Assembly (NCBI GenBank): GCA_963853835.1
Contig: OY970830.1
Coordinates: 42,761,466-42,825,465 of the forward strand
DNA length: 64,000 nt
DNA from: Calendula officinalis
Lineage: Eukaryota > Streptophyta > Magnoliopsida > Asterales > Asteraceae
Direction of reading: 5' to 3'
Shown here: positions 35,101 through 45,189 of the stretch, in pieces
Position numbering within the stretch: the stretch's first letter is position 1
How the letters are laid out: every line of letters begins with the position of its first letter
Program-made: the position numbers and the translations under genes
The notes under the pieces: generated by a model
What the model saw: the letters and a program-made list of their open reading frames with translations, nothing else
What the model was told of the DNA's origin: nothing
Database searches by the model: none

Positions 35101-35160
35101 CAATTAAATTACTTACCGAAAGTAATAAAAAAATTCTAGGCCGGGTCTCAGGATGTTACA
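32141..35160 (-). repeat. 5' LTR of nested element (right on plus strand)
   Basis: 3,020 bp. In transcript sense it holds a donor-like TTAG/GTAAGA near 34690 and a short exon-like segment (33048-33107) between acceptor TTGTTACAG and donor CTAAG/GTGAGT. It differs from the other LTR by scattered substitutions and by a second tandem copy of a 24-bp CpG palindrome unit near 32902-32949. Confidence 0.85.
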
Positions 35161-35862
35161 AGTGGGCCAAAGGTTTGGGCTTTGGTCCAAATGGGCTTGG
35201 ATACTAATGGGCCAACTAAAGTTTGGGCCCGATGGACAAAGGTAGATCGAAGTGGACCAAGTACGGGCCTTGGCCCGATTGTATGTTCGGGTTTGGGTCC
35301 ACGGTTGGGTCAAGAACCGGCCTTGACCCGATGTCGCTTGTGGGTCAAATTTAGTCAACAAAAGTCAACACTTGATCAATTAGGGTTTCTAGGTTTCGGC
35401 TAGGGTTAGGGTTTAGGTATTCGGGTTTGGCCGAGTAGGGTTTGGGTTTTGCACATGGATGCGGGTCAATGTTGGTCAACTAGCTAGGGTTTCTAGTTTA
35501 AGTTTGGGTATAGGGTTTTGGGTCTCGGGTTTGACCATCAAACTGTCACCGGCTACCGGTGCCGGTGACTCAATTCACCAAAACAAGTCTAGAGTTTCCT
35601 AGGGTTTCACAAGTTACAACAATTCTAAGGTTTACAAGGGATCAAAACAATGATAATTCATGAGATCTAGGGTTTTAGGTGATCAATACAACGAACGAAT
35701 AAATGAATTAAACAAACCGGGGACATGCATGCAAGTATGCACGTTGATCACGAGGATCATGGCTTCACCGAGACCATATGGCCTTCGGCCATGGTCTCGG
35801 GTTCGAGTTTAAACCGAGGCAAGAAGAATACGAGTGAGGGTTTCGGGTTTGTACCTTGCGAT

Positions 35863-35954
35863 CGAACTCACGAAGGATTGAATGGAGATGCTTGATGCTT
35901 CGGACGAACTCACGAAGGATTGAATGGAGATGCTTGATGCTTCGGACGAACTCG
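35863..35954. repeat. 42-bp tandem duplication
   Basis: A unit beginning CGAACTCACGAAGGATTGAA occurs at 35863-35904 and 35905-35946, with the start of a third. It lies in the right half of the solo LTR. Confidence 0.85.
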
Positions 35955-36767
35955 AGGATGATGGGTGCTAGGGTTCGGTCGTTTGGTGGTGTTGGAAAGG
36001 GTTTAGGGTTTTTGTTTGCATGGTATTTATAGTAGATAAGGCAACAAGAGTTTGAATAGGATTGTGATTGATTCAAACTAAGATAAGGATAGATAACAAG
36101 TTTCAATATTTAAAAGGGGATAACCACCCCACCAAGGGTGTGGTTCGGCCGAATAGGAGACACAAGAGGGAGGGAAAGCCGGCCACAAGGTGGTTTGGTC
36201 GATGGTTCGATGTTGGTTTAGATCATAGTTCAATTCGAGTCACGTTATATTAAATTAATACGTTTATGGTGTAACAAGTACAAGGTTACTTATTCTAGAA
36301 ATGTTTTAGCTCAAATGTGTCACCATAAGAAAAGTAATATGTTTGTGTTGACTAAAATAGTCAAACACTAATGCATGGTGTAAAAATAGATGTTTTGTTG
36401 TGTGTATGGATGCCAAAAATAGAAATGTCAAAAAGTAGAAACTTTCTAAATAAGGAAAGTTCTAGAATTGAAATGAGATTACATACCGGAAATATCGAGT
36501 TGTCACAGTGAACGTCGCCTGATTTGTAGCAAGTGTGTCTTTTAGGGTTTTGGTGGTGGCGTTTCGTGTTGCAGAAACAAAATATGTGTTATGTTGAAAT
36601 AAGTTTAGAAGGTAATACGGGAAGTAAATAAATGGGTCATTTTAAGTGGAAGGTAAAGAAATTGTTGACTTTTTTAAAAATGGACCGTTTTAGTAGAGAT
36701 ATGATGGTGTTGGGATGTGTTTATGTTTAAGGTTATATTAATTTTTTGCTGTGTTAATTCAAACTAT

Positions 36768-36945
36768 CAAGTAGATGAAGTGGTTAATACACACTCCTAA
36801 CTCCCAAATGGTCTTGGGTTCGAAACCCCTAAGCAATATTTTTTTACTTTTGTGTTGTTTAAAATGTTTCCCAAACTATAAATTTAAGAATAAGACCTTC
36901 TAATATTAGAAGACCTAAATGCATTAAGAATAGTACAGATAGTTC
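36768..36945 (+). repeat. tRNA-headed short repeat, copy 4
   Basis: Box A-like 'agtagatgaagtggttaat' and a perfect box B-like GGGTTCGAAACCC. The tail has CCTTCTAATATTAGAAGACC and ends 'aagaatagtacagatag'. It matches the family in layout and in tail sequence. Confidence 0.5.
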
Positions 36946-37056
36946 AAGGTATTAGAGGATATGGATACACTCTATCAAATTTATGATATTAAATATATTT
37001 TAACCTTTTCAAATAACGTATATGCTAAAATTGTATTATATACTTCAATTTAACTA

Positions 37057-37320
37057 CTCCCTCCGTCCCACAAAGAAGTTTACATTTCTCTTAGGCACAA
37101 GATTTTAGGTAATAGTTAGTGGTGGAGTCACTAGTAATACTTTTGATTAAAATATAAGGTTGGCTTGGAGAGAGAAAGATAGTTAGTGGATATTAATGGT
37201 GGAGTTCTTAGTAATAATAATATTTTATTATGTGGGGTCCATCAAATGTGAGAAATGTAAACTTTTTTGTGGGATAAAAGTTTAGTGAGAAATGTAAACT
37301 TTTTTGTGGGACGGATGGAG
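37057..37320. mobile_element. Stowaway MITE (TA target duplication)
   Basis: 264 bp with the classic CTCCCTCCGTCCCACAAA terminus on the left and its complement (...GTGGGACGGATGGAG) on the right, flanked by TA at 37055-37056 and 37321-37322. Tc1/mariner-derived and non-coding. The right part contains a small internal duplication of 'gagaaatgtaaacttttttg'. Confidence 0.9.
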
Positions 37321-37424
37321 TATTATAAAATTATGCATGATTAATTAACTTTAAATGCATAGACAATTAGACTAAGATGGATATATATGAAGTTTAGTTA
37401 CTATCAAAATCATTTTCTTAACCA

Positions 37425-37560
37425 TATGATCACTAGTTTAGCGGTAAGGTGTTTATCCTCCATCATTGAGGTCGGGAGTTCAAATTTCATAGTGGACATA
37501 AATGATATATTTAAGAATACATTAAGATTTGCTGTTAAAAAATCAAAATCATTTTATGCA
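37425..37560 (+). repeat. tRNA-headed short repeat, copy 5 (partial)
   Basis: Box A-like 'tagtttagcggtaaggtg' and box B-like GAGTTCAAATTTC are spaced as in other copies. The tail is not clearly preserved. Confidence 0.35.
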
Positions 37561-37678
37561 AGTTTATATTTAGAATATTATTTGTATCGTTCAAATAATA
37601 TATACTTTTCTAATCTTCATTTAAGTTAATACAAGCAATGTACCCGCGTAATGCAGTGGCTGGTACCCTGAAACTATA

Positions 37679-37830
37679 TTTTATGGTGATGATAGTGATG
37701 GTGGAAGTAGTGATGGTGGGTGACATGGGTTATGGGTTGTGGTGGGTGGTGGGTAGCGGTCGTGGTGGGTGGTGGTGGTGAGTAGTGATGATGGTGGTTG
37801 GTGGTTGTGATAATTAGTTATGGTTGTCAA
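37679..37830. repeat. GGT-rich minisatellite
   Basis: Imperfect repeats of ggtggtgggtggt-type units following a 'acccgcgtaatgcagtgg' motif. Similar GGT runs follow that motif at 9926 and 37857. Confidence 0.7.
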
Positions 37831-37856
37831 TAGAATAATAAGAGTTTAAAGATTAA

Positions 37857-37894
37857 CTAGCAGGGTACATTCGCAATGCGGCGGGAGGTACCTT
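37857..37894 (-). repeat. Possible Helitron-like 3' end
   Basis: CTAG followed (inward on the minus strand) by 'cagggtacattcgcaatgcg' and 'gcggg' could be a 3' terminus ending CTAG with the usual short GC hairpin just inside. I found no matching 5' TC end, so the call stays tentative. Confidence 0.25.
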
Positions 37895-37965
37895 GTGACT
37901 GTATTTGGTGGCGATCAATTTGTGGGTGATGGTGGCGGTCGTGATGGTTGTTGGTAATAGACTAA

Positions 37966-38225
37966 GACTATGCTTAATGGGTGACCGCTGTTTCGGTGGT
38001 CACCGACTCACGTACATCAGCGCCACGTCAGTTTTTTCTCTTGCGACCAAACACATGTATAATCCCGACCAAACACACGTAACCGGTAACCAAACCCCTT
38101 CCTTCACTTTCCAAACCCAAATGAGACGCGTCCAAGGCTTGTCATGTAAAGGGACGCGTCTTCAAGCATGCGACATATGGTGGCGGTCGACCGGTCGTGG
38201 TGCGACCTAACGGTTACAAGCAGTC
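37966..38225. mobile_element. Tourist-like MITE of the GACT..GTAATGGGTGACC family, copy A
   Basis: 260 bp with left end GACTATGCTTAATGGGTGACC read inward and right end the complement of ACCTAACGGTTACAAGCAGTC. TAA flanks it at 37963-37965 and 38226-38228. It contains GACGCGTC motifs and the phrase 'cgaccaaacaca', both shared with copy B at 45720-46144. Confidence 0.8.
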
Positions 38226-38861
38226 TAATGGTGATGGTCGCGGATAGTAGGTGGTGGTAATGATTTGACCTTTGTAAGGTTTAGGGATTAATAAAGATAA
38301 ATTTGTGTCAAACATATATAATATGTGAATACACTAGAAAAACTCTTAATACGATAATAAATGATTTTTATTTATTTCTGTTTTTCAGAATCAACATATG
38401 ATATATTTTTTCAGAAACAACATATAATATGTGAATACATTATTTAAATTTGGCAAAATTCTCGAGATCATTTTCATAATGTAATCACAAATTGATTTAA
38501 ATTTCTATGATATATCAAATGATATTGCCTCTGCGAATCTATTATCACATAAATAGTGTTGGAAAATTTTGTTGAAAACTTTTGTGTTGAAAATGCCAAA
38601 TTTGGACTCATATAATTATATGTATATTGGCTATATATAATTAATGGATTCTAGCTTTGCGTTCTTCTTGATGGGAACTATTCATTGAGGTAAAGTATGT
38701 CTAAAATGAAATTATGGTGAATAGGATATTGGCTCTCAAAGTAGGGAGTTTAAAAAAATTAAACAAAATGAATGGGTGGAAACTTGTCCCACATTGAAGA
38801 GTGTATTAAAGTAATGAGAAGGTTTCGGTCTTTAGGGTATACAGGGGATGCAAGCCAACAA

Positions 38862-39060
38862 AAAAGACATCTAAGTATCTAACCAATTTTCCCAACTGGT
38901 TAAAGCTCTTGCTTATCTTCCAATAGGTCTTAGGTTTAAATCCTACTTGACTCATAAATTTTTTCAATGGGAAAAAAGATCTTCTCAAAATAAAAAGATT
39001 TGAAAATTAAGACATTCTTAATTGGAAAAGTCATACATGTATTATATATAGTAAAAATAA
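38862..39060 (+). repeat. tRNA-headed short repeat, copy 6 (degenerate)
   Basis: Box A-like 'aactggttaaagctcttgc' and box B-like AGGTTTAAATCC, followed by a decayed tail ('aagacattcttaattgg') ending 'tattatatatagtaaaaata'. Confidence 0.4.
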
Positions 39061-39284
39061 AGATTAAACCTTTTTATATAAATTCTTCAGCTGAAAGAAG
39101 TTTTATTTGCTAAAATTGTAATTTCGATATTTTAATTAGAGTAAAGATTATTTTTAAGTTTTTTTAAAAAATTACTACTATTTAAAAAAGACATTTATCT
39201 GCTATAAATACCATGAGAAAAATCATATTCTCGGATTTATGGTACTATTACCAAAACAACCCTCAATCTAAATTGATTTTAACA

Positions 39285-40207
39285 AGAGTACATTATACAG
39301 AAAGTCGATGTAGTATATTACTAATTACAATAAAGTCTCTAAACTTCGTTTATTACACTAGACATCCCGGGTTATATACTTTGTTACACCCATGGTACCT
39401 ATTGCCCTTAACTTTTTTAAATCACCAAAATACCCTTTTGTACTAAAGCGAAGTTAAAGGACTGTTAATGTCATAAGTGAAAACCCATAGGGACCATGCG
39501 TGAAATTTACTCTATTAATTAGTTTTTTTCTCTTTTATCGATATTTTTCCACCACATTTAGACTCACTTCCCACCTCTATCACTTTGAATTCAAAACTCA
39601 ATTAATAACCATTATTGTTGTGCCACCAAACCCCCTGAAATGTCGATTCATCCCCAACCCCTACCTCTGGTTGCCTTCTCCAGTTGTTCCGCCGTCGGTG
39701 ACTTTCTATCGACCTACATGTGCAAAATACCAACTCCTCCTCCGACGTGCATCAATTGTCTGGATCTCGGGTTGATAGATATTCATCGTCAGTGGAAAAC
39801 TTGAGAAGGCAACCGAAGGTAGGGTTGGTATGGATCGACTTTTCAGAGAGTTTGGTGTCACGACGATAATGGTTATTGATTGAGGTTTGAATTCAAAGAG
39901 ATAAAGGTAGGTGGTGAGTCTAAATGTGGTGGAAGAATATGTATAAAAGAGAAAAAAAGAAAAAAAAACAATTAACAGAGCAAATTTCACGTATGATCCC
40001 TGTGGTTTATCACTTATTACATTCACAGTCCTTTAACTTCACTTTATTATAAACGGGTATTTTGGCCATTTATAAACAATTAAGGCCAGTAGAGAGAATG
40101 GGTGTTACAAATTTTATACACTAGGGACGTCCAATATCATAAATGAAGTTCAGGGACTGAGATTATAATTAGTGATATACCATAGGACCTTCCATATAAT
40201 TTACTCT
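39285..40207. mobile_element. Fold-back element with ~400-bp inverted arms
   Basis: The left arm from 39286 (gagtacattatac...) and the right arm ending 40206 are inverse complements over most of their length, including 'gaagttaaaggactgt' and 'accattattgttgtg'-type phrases. The central ~100 bp is unique. Long arms with little core are typical of MULE-type or fold-back elements. No transposase is seen, and I could not find a clean target duplication. Confidence 0.7.
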
Positions 40208-40810
40208 TTTGACAATTAAGCTTTTGATTGTGATTTAATAATCATGAATTACTGAATCATTGCAGAGTTGAATATTAAATGGCTCAGATGTCTTTTATCT
40301 GTTAATTCAAAAAAATCATCTTAATGGATCTAACGGGCCGATTACTACTGTAGGGGTGATCATGGTCCAGAACTCGAACCGAAATTGATAAGATCGAAAC
40401 CGATTACATAAATTTTCATAACCAAAAGCCGAACTAATAATTTATTTCTGTAATTTTAAAGTCTTGATAGTATGTTGATATACATCATAATGATTAAATA
40501 ATTTTTTTGGTCAAAGTGAAAACACTTTATAAGCATGTAAAGGTATTATATATAATATTTCACAATTTGGTGTGACATGATGATTAAAATCTAGTAGACA
40601 ACTTAAATTTCTTTTCTTTTTTTCCTTTTTCTTTCCATTGACTTTGTTGACTTTTTTTTACCAACATTTTTCTTTGTTAACTTTTTTTTTTCAGTTGTAA
40701 AATACTGTCATCTAAATGTTGGTAGTGGATGCACTTTGTGGGGATATGCATTTTCCTATTGACAATTAGGAATTAAATCTTCGATATTTTTAATGGATAA
40801 TATACATATA

Positions 40811-40865
40811 AATAGCATTTGGGGTATCATATCCATGCGGCATCGCGCGAGATAAAACCTACTAG
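40811..40865 (+). repeat. Possible Helitron-like 3' end (CTAG)
   Basis: A short GC-rich stretch (atgcggcatcgcgcgag) lies about a dozen bases before CTAG at 40862-40865, followed by T. This matches the Helitron 3' pattern in outline, but no 5' end was identified. Confidence 0.25.
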
Positions 40866-41109
40866 TTTGCAACAAAAAAATAACTCACGTAATTCTTGGC
40901 TCGCAAAAGTTTTTGCAAGAATTGGAACATGTCAATGAATTGGAATCTTTCGAAAATTGAATTGGAATCCAAAAGGCTACTTGTCGGGTGGAAAATGGAA
41001 TTTGAAACTAGTTCCATATTCTGTTTGGTTCTCTAGAAATGGAAATGAAATTGGAATCCATGTAAATGACAAAATTGCCCTTATTTTTTTTTTTACTTAA
41101 TTTTACTTT

Positions 41110-41340
41110 GTTGTATAACTTATACGATGGTGGTTTTGATGTTGGTGGTGAGTAGTAATGGTAGTGAGTAGTGGTGATGGTAGGTGGTGTTGGGTGATGG
41201 TAGGTGGTGAGTCGTAATGGTGGTGAGTAGTGATAATGGTAAGTGGTTTTGGGTGATTGTAGGAGGTGATAGGTTGTTGGTGGGTAGCAGTAGTAAGTAG
41301 TAATGGCGATTATAGGTGGTAGTGAGTAGTAATAAAATAA
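41110..41340. repeat. GGT/AGT-rich minisatellite downstream of VAP27
   Basis: Imperfect repeats of 'ggtggtgagtagtaatggt' units. The apparent antisense ORFs rich in TTTYHHY are translations of this repeat. Confidence 0.75.
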
Positions 41341-41787
41341 TCTTCCACATTCACAATTCAAATTATTTTAACATCCCTCTCTCTAGATATGGAATTCACA
41401 TTCCTGATCACTACCAACCAAACATTTCTTAACGATACAAATATGAAATCAACCAACACTTGCTGATTTATATTATCTAATTCCTTTTTATCCTTCACAA
41501 TAACCAATTTCACAACACAAATCCCATAAAACCAAGCAACCATGGACTTAATGGTAGCAAAATGATAACAAAAAATATAATAAATGATTGTGAAATACAA
41601 ATGGAAATTGAAATGGAATAATATCAACCTACAAAACATAAACGTTCTCTTCTCACCCCAATAGACTATGTATGCCAAGGGTAAATAACTGTAAAACATC
41701 AATTTCATGATTTTCATTTCTTTTCTACAATTGATTTTGACAAATTTAAGGAAAAAAAGGAATTTGAGGTCCTGCAGCAGTTAGTTA

Positions 41788-44727
41788 TTACTTCATGAGG
41801 TAGCCCAAAAGTAGACCGATCAAACCAATAGCCATAACAACCATGATTGACACACCACCCCCTTGACTTTTGTTGACTCCACGCGTTAAGAGTTCCTATA
41901 CGTTGTACCAAAGTAGAAAGAAGACCGATAAAAGAAGGGAAAAATAAATCAATAACTTTAGCAAAACAACTTATATTAAGAAACAAAGAATAAAATCATA
42001 TAAAAAAAAAGCCGAGATGGCAATTTCGACACATTAAAAGTTAAACTAACATAGAAACAAGTCGAAAAGAGTGGTTTTCAAATGCTTAGAACCTTCTTAA
42101 TCACTTTATTGAAATTAATTCAGATTATTATTTTACCAAACTATTTTTAATAATCTTATTTAATACAATTTACTTTTTATAAAATTCAAAAAAAATGGAA
42201 GAATGCATTTGAACCCGTATTGAAGAAGACCCATTTGGACCTTACCAAACCCACCCGACCCACCCATTTTGTCACCACTAAATAAAGGTTTAAAAATAAA
42301 AAGCCTCACCATTTCTTGACGAATTTTGTTGCCTTGTTGAATAGCAGCATTCTTCTCATCCGTCAACTTTGAAATAAGAGTTTTTGCCTGCAAATTCATC
42401 GGTGTTTAATCTAAAAGTTTAAGCAACTCAACTAATGAAACTAAAAACACAATGGACATGTAGTCTTTTTTCCTCTTAGAGTTGCAAATTTACGGGAAAA
42501 AAAATATATATATGAATATAAAAAGGCCAAAATGCATTTTAGTACCCTGAACTTCACATACTAGGTGCTCTACTACCCTGAACTATTAAAGGTGCAACAT
42601 GATACCATGAACTTGACAAAATGTTCGATAGCCTGAACTTGACAAAATGGTCGATTTAGTACACCCCGACTCATTAATTTGATCGTGTTTTCTTGCTTGA
42701 CTTACTTTTGTTGGAGCTTTTGACGGACTAAAAAATATACGTTTATCTCAATATATTGATATTAGAAGCCAATCACGTGAGGAAAAAAGACCAAATTAGT
42801 GGCTCTGAGTATTAAATTGACAATTTTGTCAAGTTCAGGGTACTAATTTGGTCTTTTTTCCTCACGTGATTGGCTTCTAATATCAATATATTGAGCCTGA
42901 ATTATGAAAGGTGCAGTATAGTCTATACTGCACGTTTAATAATTCAGGGTTAGTAGAGAACCTAATTAGCTAAGTTCAGGGTACTAAAATGCATTTTCCC
43001 TATAATAAACTGACACATTTTCTTTTCAAATACATCACATAAAGCAGCAAAAGCAAAGCATTACGAATTATAACAGCCAAATCATAGCGTGAGTATTTGA
43101 ATTTTAGGAAATTAATGGTAGGGATACTAAAATAAAGAATTTATACATAAGAAATCAACTGACCTCTGAAGATTTGTCATCAGAATCCGCATATTGTCTT
43201 GCAAACTGCAAGCATGAACAAGAAGCAGCACATTTTAACATGACCAATGCAAGGAAATATTTAACCAAAAAAATAAATAAATAAATAAAAAACTAACCGC
43301 TGATCCATTAAGTTTGGCACTATCAGATGACACCTTTGGTGAAGGTGAAGCCGCCCCTTCATCGGGCTCCTCAGCAACTGGTGAAGGTGGTTGTGGTGGC
43401 GGAAGATATGTCACTCTCAATTTGCACTCTTCAACAACTCGGCCCGGTTCCTTACTGAACTGTAAACTCAAACCAACAATGAAAACGGGTCAAAACTGGC
43501 CCAAATTGTATTCAAACTGTTTGAAACAATTATTATACAAATTGATAAAAATATTATAAAATGGAGAAGGTTATTACCATTTCGGGGGTGATGTCCTTTG
43601 CGGCTACTCCCGGGGTTGCAACAACACTCTGAAGAAGAAACTTGTCCTTGCATTGCAAGTCAGGAGGAGCTTCCTTCTGAGCTTGCATTGTTACTGCAGT
43701 AAAAATACAATTTTTACCAACCGAATTTATAATGAGTCACATTTGTTGTAACATGGATTTTACTTGGTAAAAGCTGTCAAAAGAGGACATATTGTTTACA
43801 AAATAATAACCCTATAAAAAAAAAATTTCTGCAACGAGCTTAAAACTAAACGCGAGATACAAGAATAAAGTAATTAAGATTATGTGTTCTTATTTTTTAT
43901 CACAAAGGCTGCAAACTTGATCAAAGTTACAAATGCACGATTCCCTTGGATTTCCATAACAAGCAAACCAATATTTGTTAACAAAATGTAAAAAAGAATC
44001 AGACTTTTTGATATTTTTCAAAAGAACAATGATTCGAAATGCCAGACACAATGTCTTCACATGCCAATCACTCCAAAAGCTACCACATGTTTTGTTCTTA
44101 TTTCTTAAAAAGTATGGGCCCAATTCAACCAAATTGAATCTCGAATTGAAAATTATGGCTTCACCATGAAAGCCAAACAAACTTTTCAATGTGAAAAAAA
44201 CTGGATCAAATTCTGATCCTTGTAGAATTCCACATCAACAATTAGGAAACACAATAAATTTTATAATAAAATCTATGAGAGAATGCACCTATTACGTCAC
44301 ATGTTGATCGAGGCAAAACTAGTCCTGTATTTGGACGAACACAATACTTCTTCGGATTCGTTGTTTTCACCTGAAAAATTTTCATCAAATTTTCAAAAAA
44401 CCTAATCAATTTTCTCAAAATTAATCACATACAAACACACCTAATTTACAAAAAGAAAAATCGCAAATCAAAATCCATAATTTCGATCATAACGATATTA
44501 GAAACAACAACATTTACCTTGAAAGCTACATGATTCTCGGTTTTATTCAACAATAGAAGCGAACAAGAGATCTGTTTCTTCAACTCAACTAAATCATCAA
44601 CGAAATAAAAGGAAATTAGATTAATATAAAGAGAAAATAAAAACGATTTAGACGGTGATGAGATCGGAAACTTACATGGGAATTTGAGCTCTACAGGTTC
44701 GACATTGAGAAGCTCCCCTGTACTCAT
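41788..44727 (-). CDS. VAP27-1: VAP27 / VAMP-associated protein (MSP domain, ER membrane)
   Basis: Eight exons in a consistent frame: 44676-44727, 44518-44588, 44289-44370, 43578-43693, 43298-43459, 43164-43205, 42310-42387 and 41788-41895. All introns are GT...AG. The sum is 711 bp, giving 236 residues plus stop. The protein starts MSTGELLNVEPVELKFPF. The MSP domain (about residues 5-125) has KTTNPKKYCVRPNTG, VTMQAQKEAPPDLQCKDKFL and VVEECKLRVTYLPPPQPPSP. The middle is a proline/serine-rich linker, then a coiled coil (LISKLTDEKNAAIQQGNKIR), and the C terminus is a single membrane anchor (VSIMVVMAIGLIGLLLGYLM) ending in K. This is the full architecture of plant VAP27/PVA12 proteins, tail-anchored in the ER, which bind FFAT-motif partners at ER-plasma membrane contact sites. 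A TATA-like stretch lies near 44881-44890. It looks intact. Which VAP27 paralogue it is cannot be decided here. Confidence 0.93.
42524..43001. mobile_element. Fold-back element in VAP27 intron 6
   Basis: The ends are inverse complements (gccaaaatgcattttagtac at the left; the complement of gtactaaaatgcattttccc at the right). Inside, 42747-42800 and 42842-42895 are perfect 54-bp inverted repeats separated by 41 bp. It lies wholly within intron 6 (42388-43163), so transcription of VAP27 would put a strong hairpin in the pre-mRNA. Confidence 0.75.
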
Positions 44728-44840
44728 TTTTTTTCGTTGGGGATGAATTTTCGATTCCCGAAGGCAACAAAAATCATAAAAATAATTGCAACTTTGAGAA
44801 AGTTGGAGATTTAAATATGATCCGATAATTTCTCAGAGAG

Positions 44841-45189
44841 AAACAAGGAGATGATTCGGTTTTTGTTTTTCAAAATTCTCAAAATATAAAAGTAAGCGGC
44901 CATGTTTGGACGTGATTTTGAAAAATATTTATTGAACTTTTAAAGAATGAGTTCTTACTTTTCAAAATGCATTTTTTAAAAGTCAATAAACATTTTAATA
45001 AGCACAACCAAACATGCCCTAGAAATAAAGAGATCGATGATGACAAAGTGTTTGACTTTCTTGACCAAATAATAGTTGTATGGGTGTTGCCGAGTTGTGT
45101 GAGTCGATTGAGATCATAGTAGTTTATGGAGAGATTTTCTTTGAAAACTTATAGTAACAGCTCGCTTCTTTACCCGTTTGATTTTGAGT
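44841..45189. other. VAP27 upstream region
   Basis: The 5' flank of VAP27. A TATA-like TTTATATTTT (minus) at 44881-44890 would place transcription start about 125 nt before the ATG. No other gene seen. The right part borders the retroelement-derived pseudogene. Confidence 0.4.

Larger units (their letters stand above)
26156..35160 (-). mobile_element. Nested gag-only LTR retrotransposon (TR-GAG-like)
   Basis: A 9-kb element on the minus strand with LTRs at 26156-29154 and 32141-35160, a 2,986-bp internal region, a primer-binding site next to the right LTR, a purine tract next to the left LTR, and AGTGG duplications. The only coding region is a Ty3/gypsy-type gag; protease, reverse transcriptase, RNase H and integrase are absent. 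Elements keeping LTRs plus gag alone are known in plants as TR-GAGs and must borrow pol from an autonomous partner. The LTRs are highly similar, differing by scattered substitutions and one 24-bp duplication, so the insertion is fairly young. Confidence 0.9.
24794..36507. mobile_element. Solo LTR (~2.7 kb) interrupted by a nested retrotransposon
   Basis: Starts TGTCACACCCCGCC and ends GAGTTGTCACA, with GTGAA at 24789-24793 and 36508-36512. Removing the nested element (26156-35160) and one copy of its 5-bp duplication leaves about 2.7 kb with TG...CA ends and no primer-binding site or coding region inside. That fits a solo LTR left by LTR-LTR recombination. A related LTR start occurs at 52562/53586. 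The left half carries ATGAA-type repeats (about 25900-26040), the right half a 42-bp tandem duplication. Confidence 0.75.

Noticed and set aside
35375..35450. Interstitial telomere-like phrases (agggttagggtttagg)
   Set aside because: Only a few degenerate TTTAGGG-like units mixed with unrelated sequence inside a solo LTR; not a telomeric array.
41008..41361. Minus-strand ORFs rich in threonine, tyrosine and histidine
   Set aside because: Translations of the GGT/AGT minisatellite downstream of VAP27.
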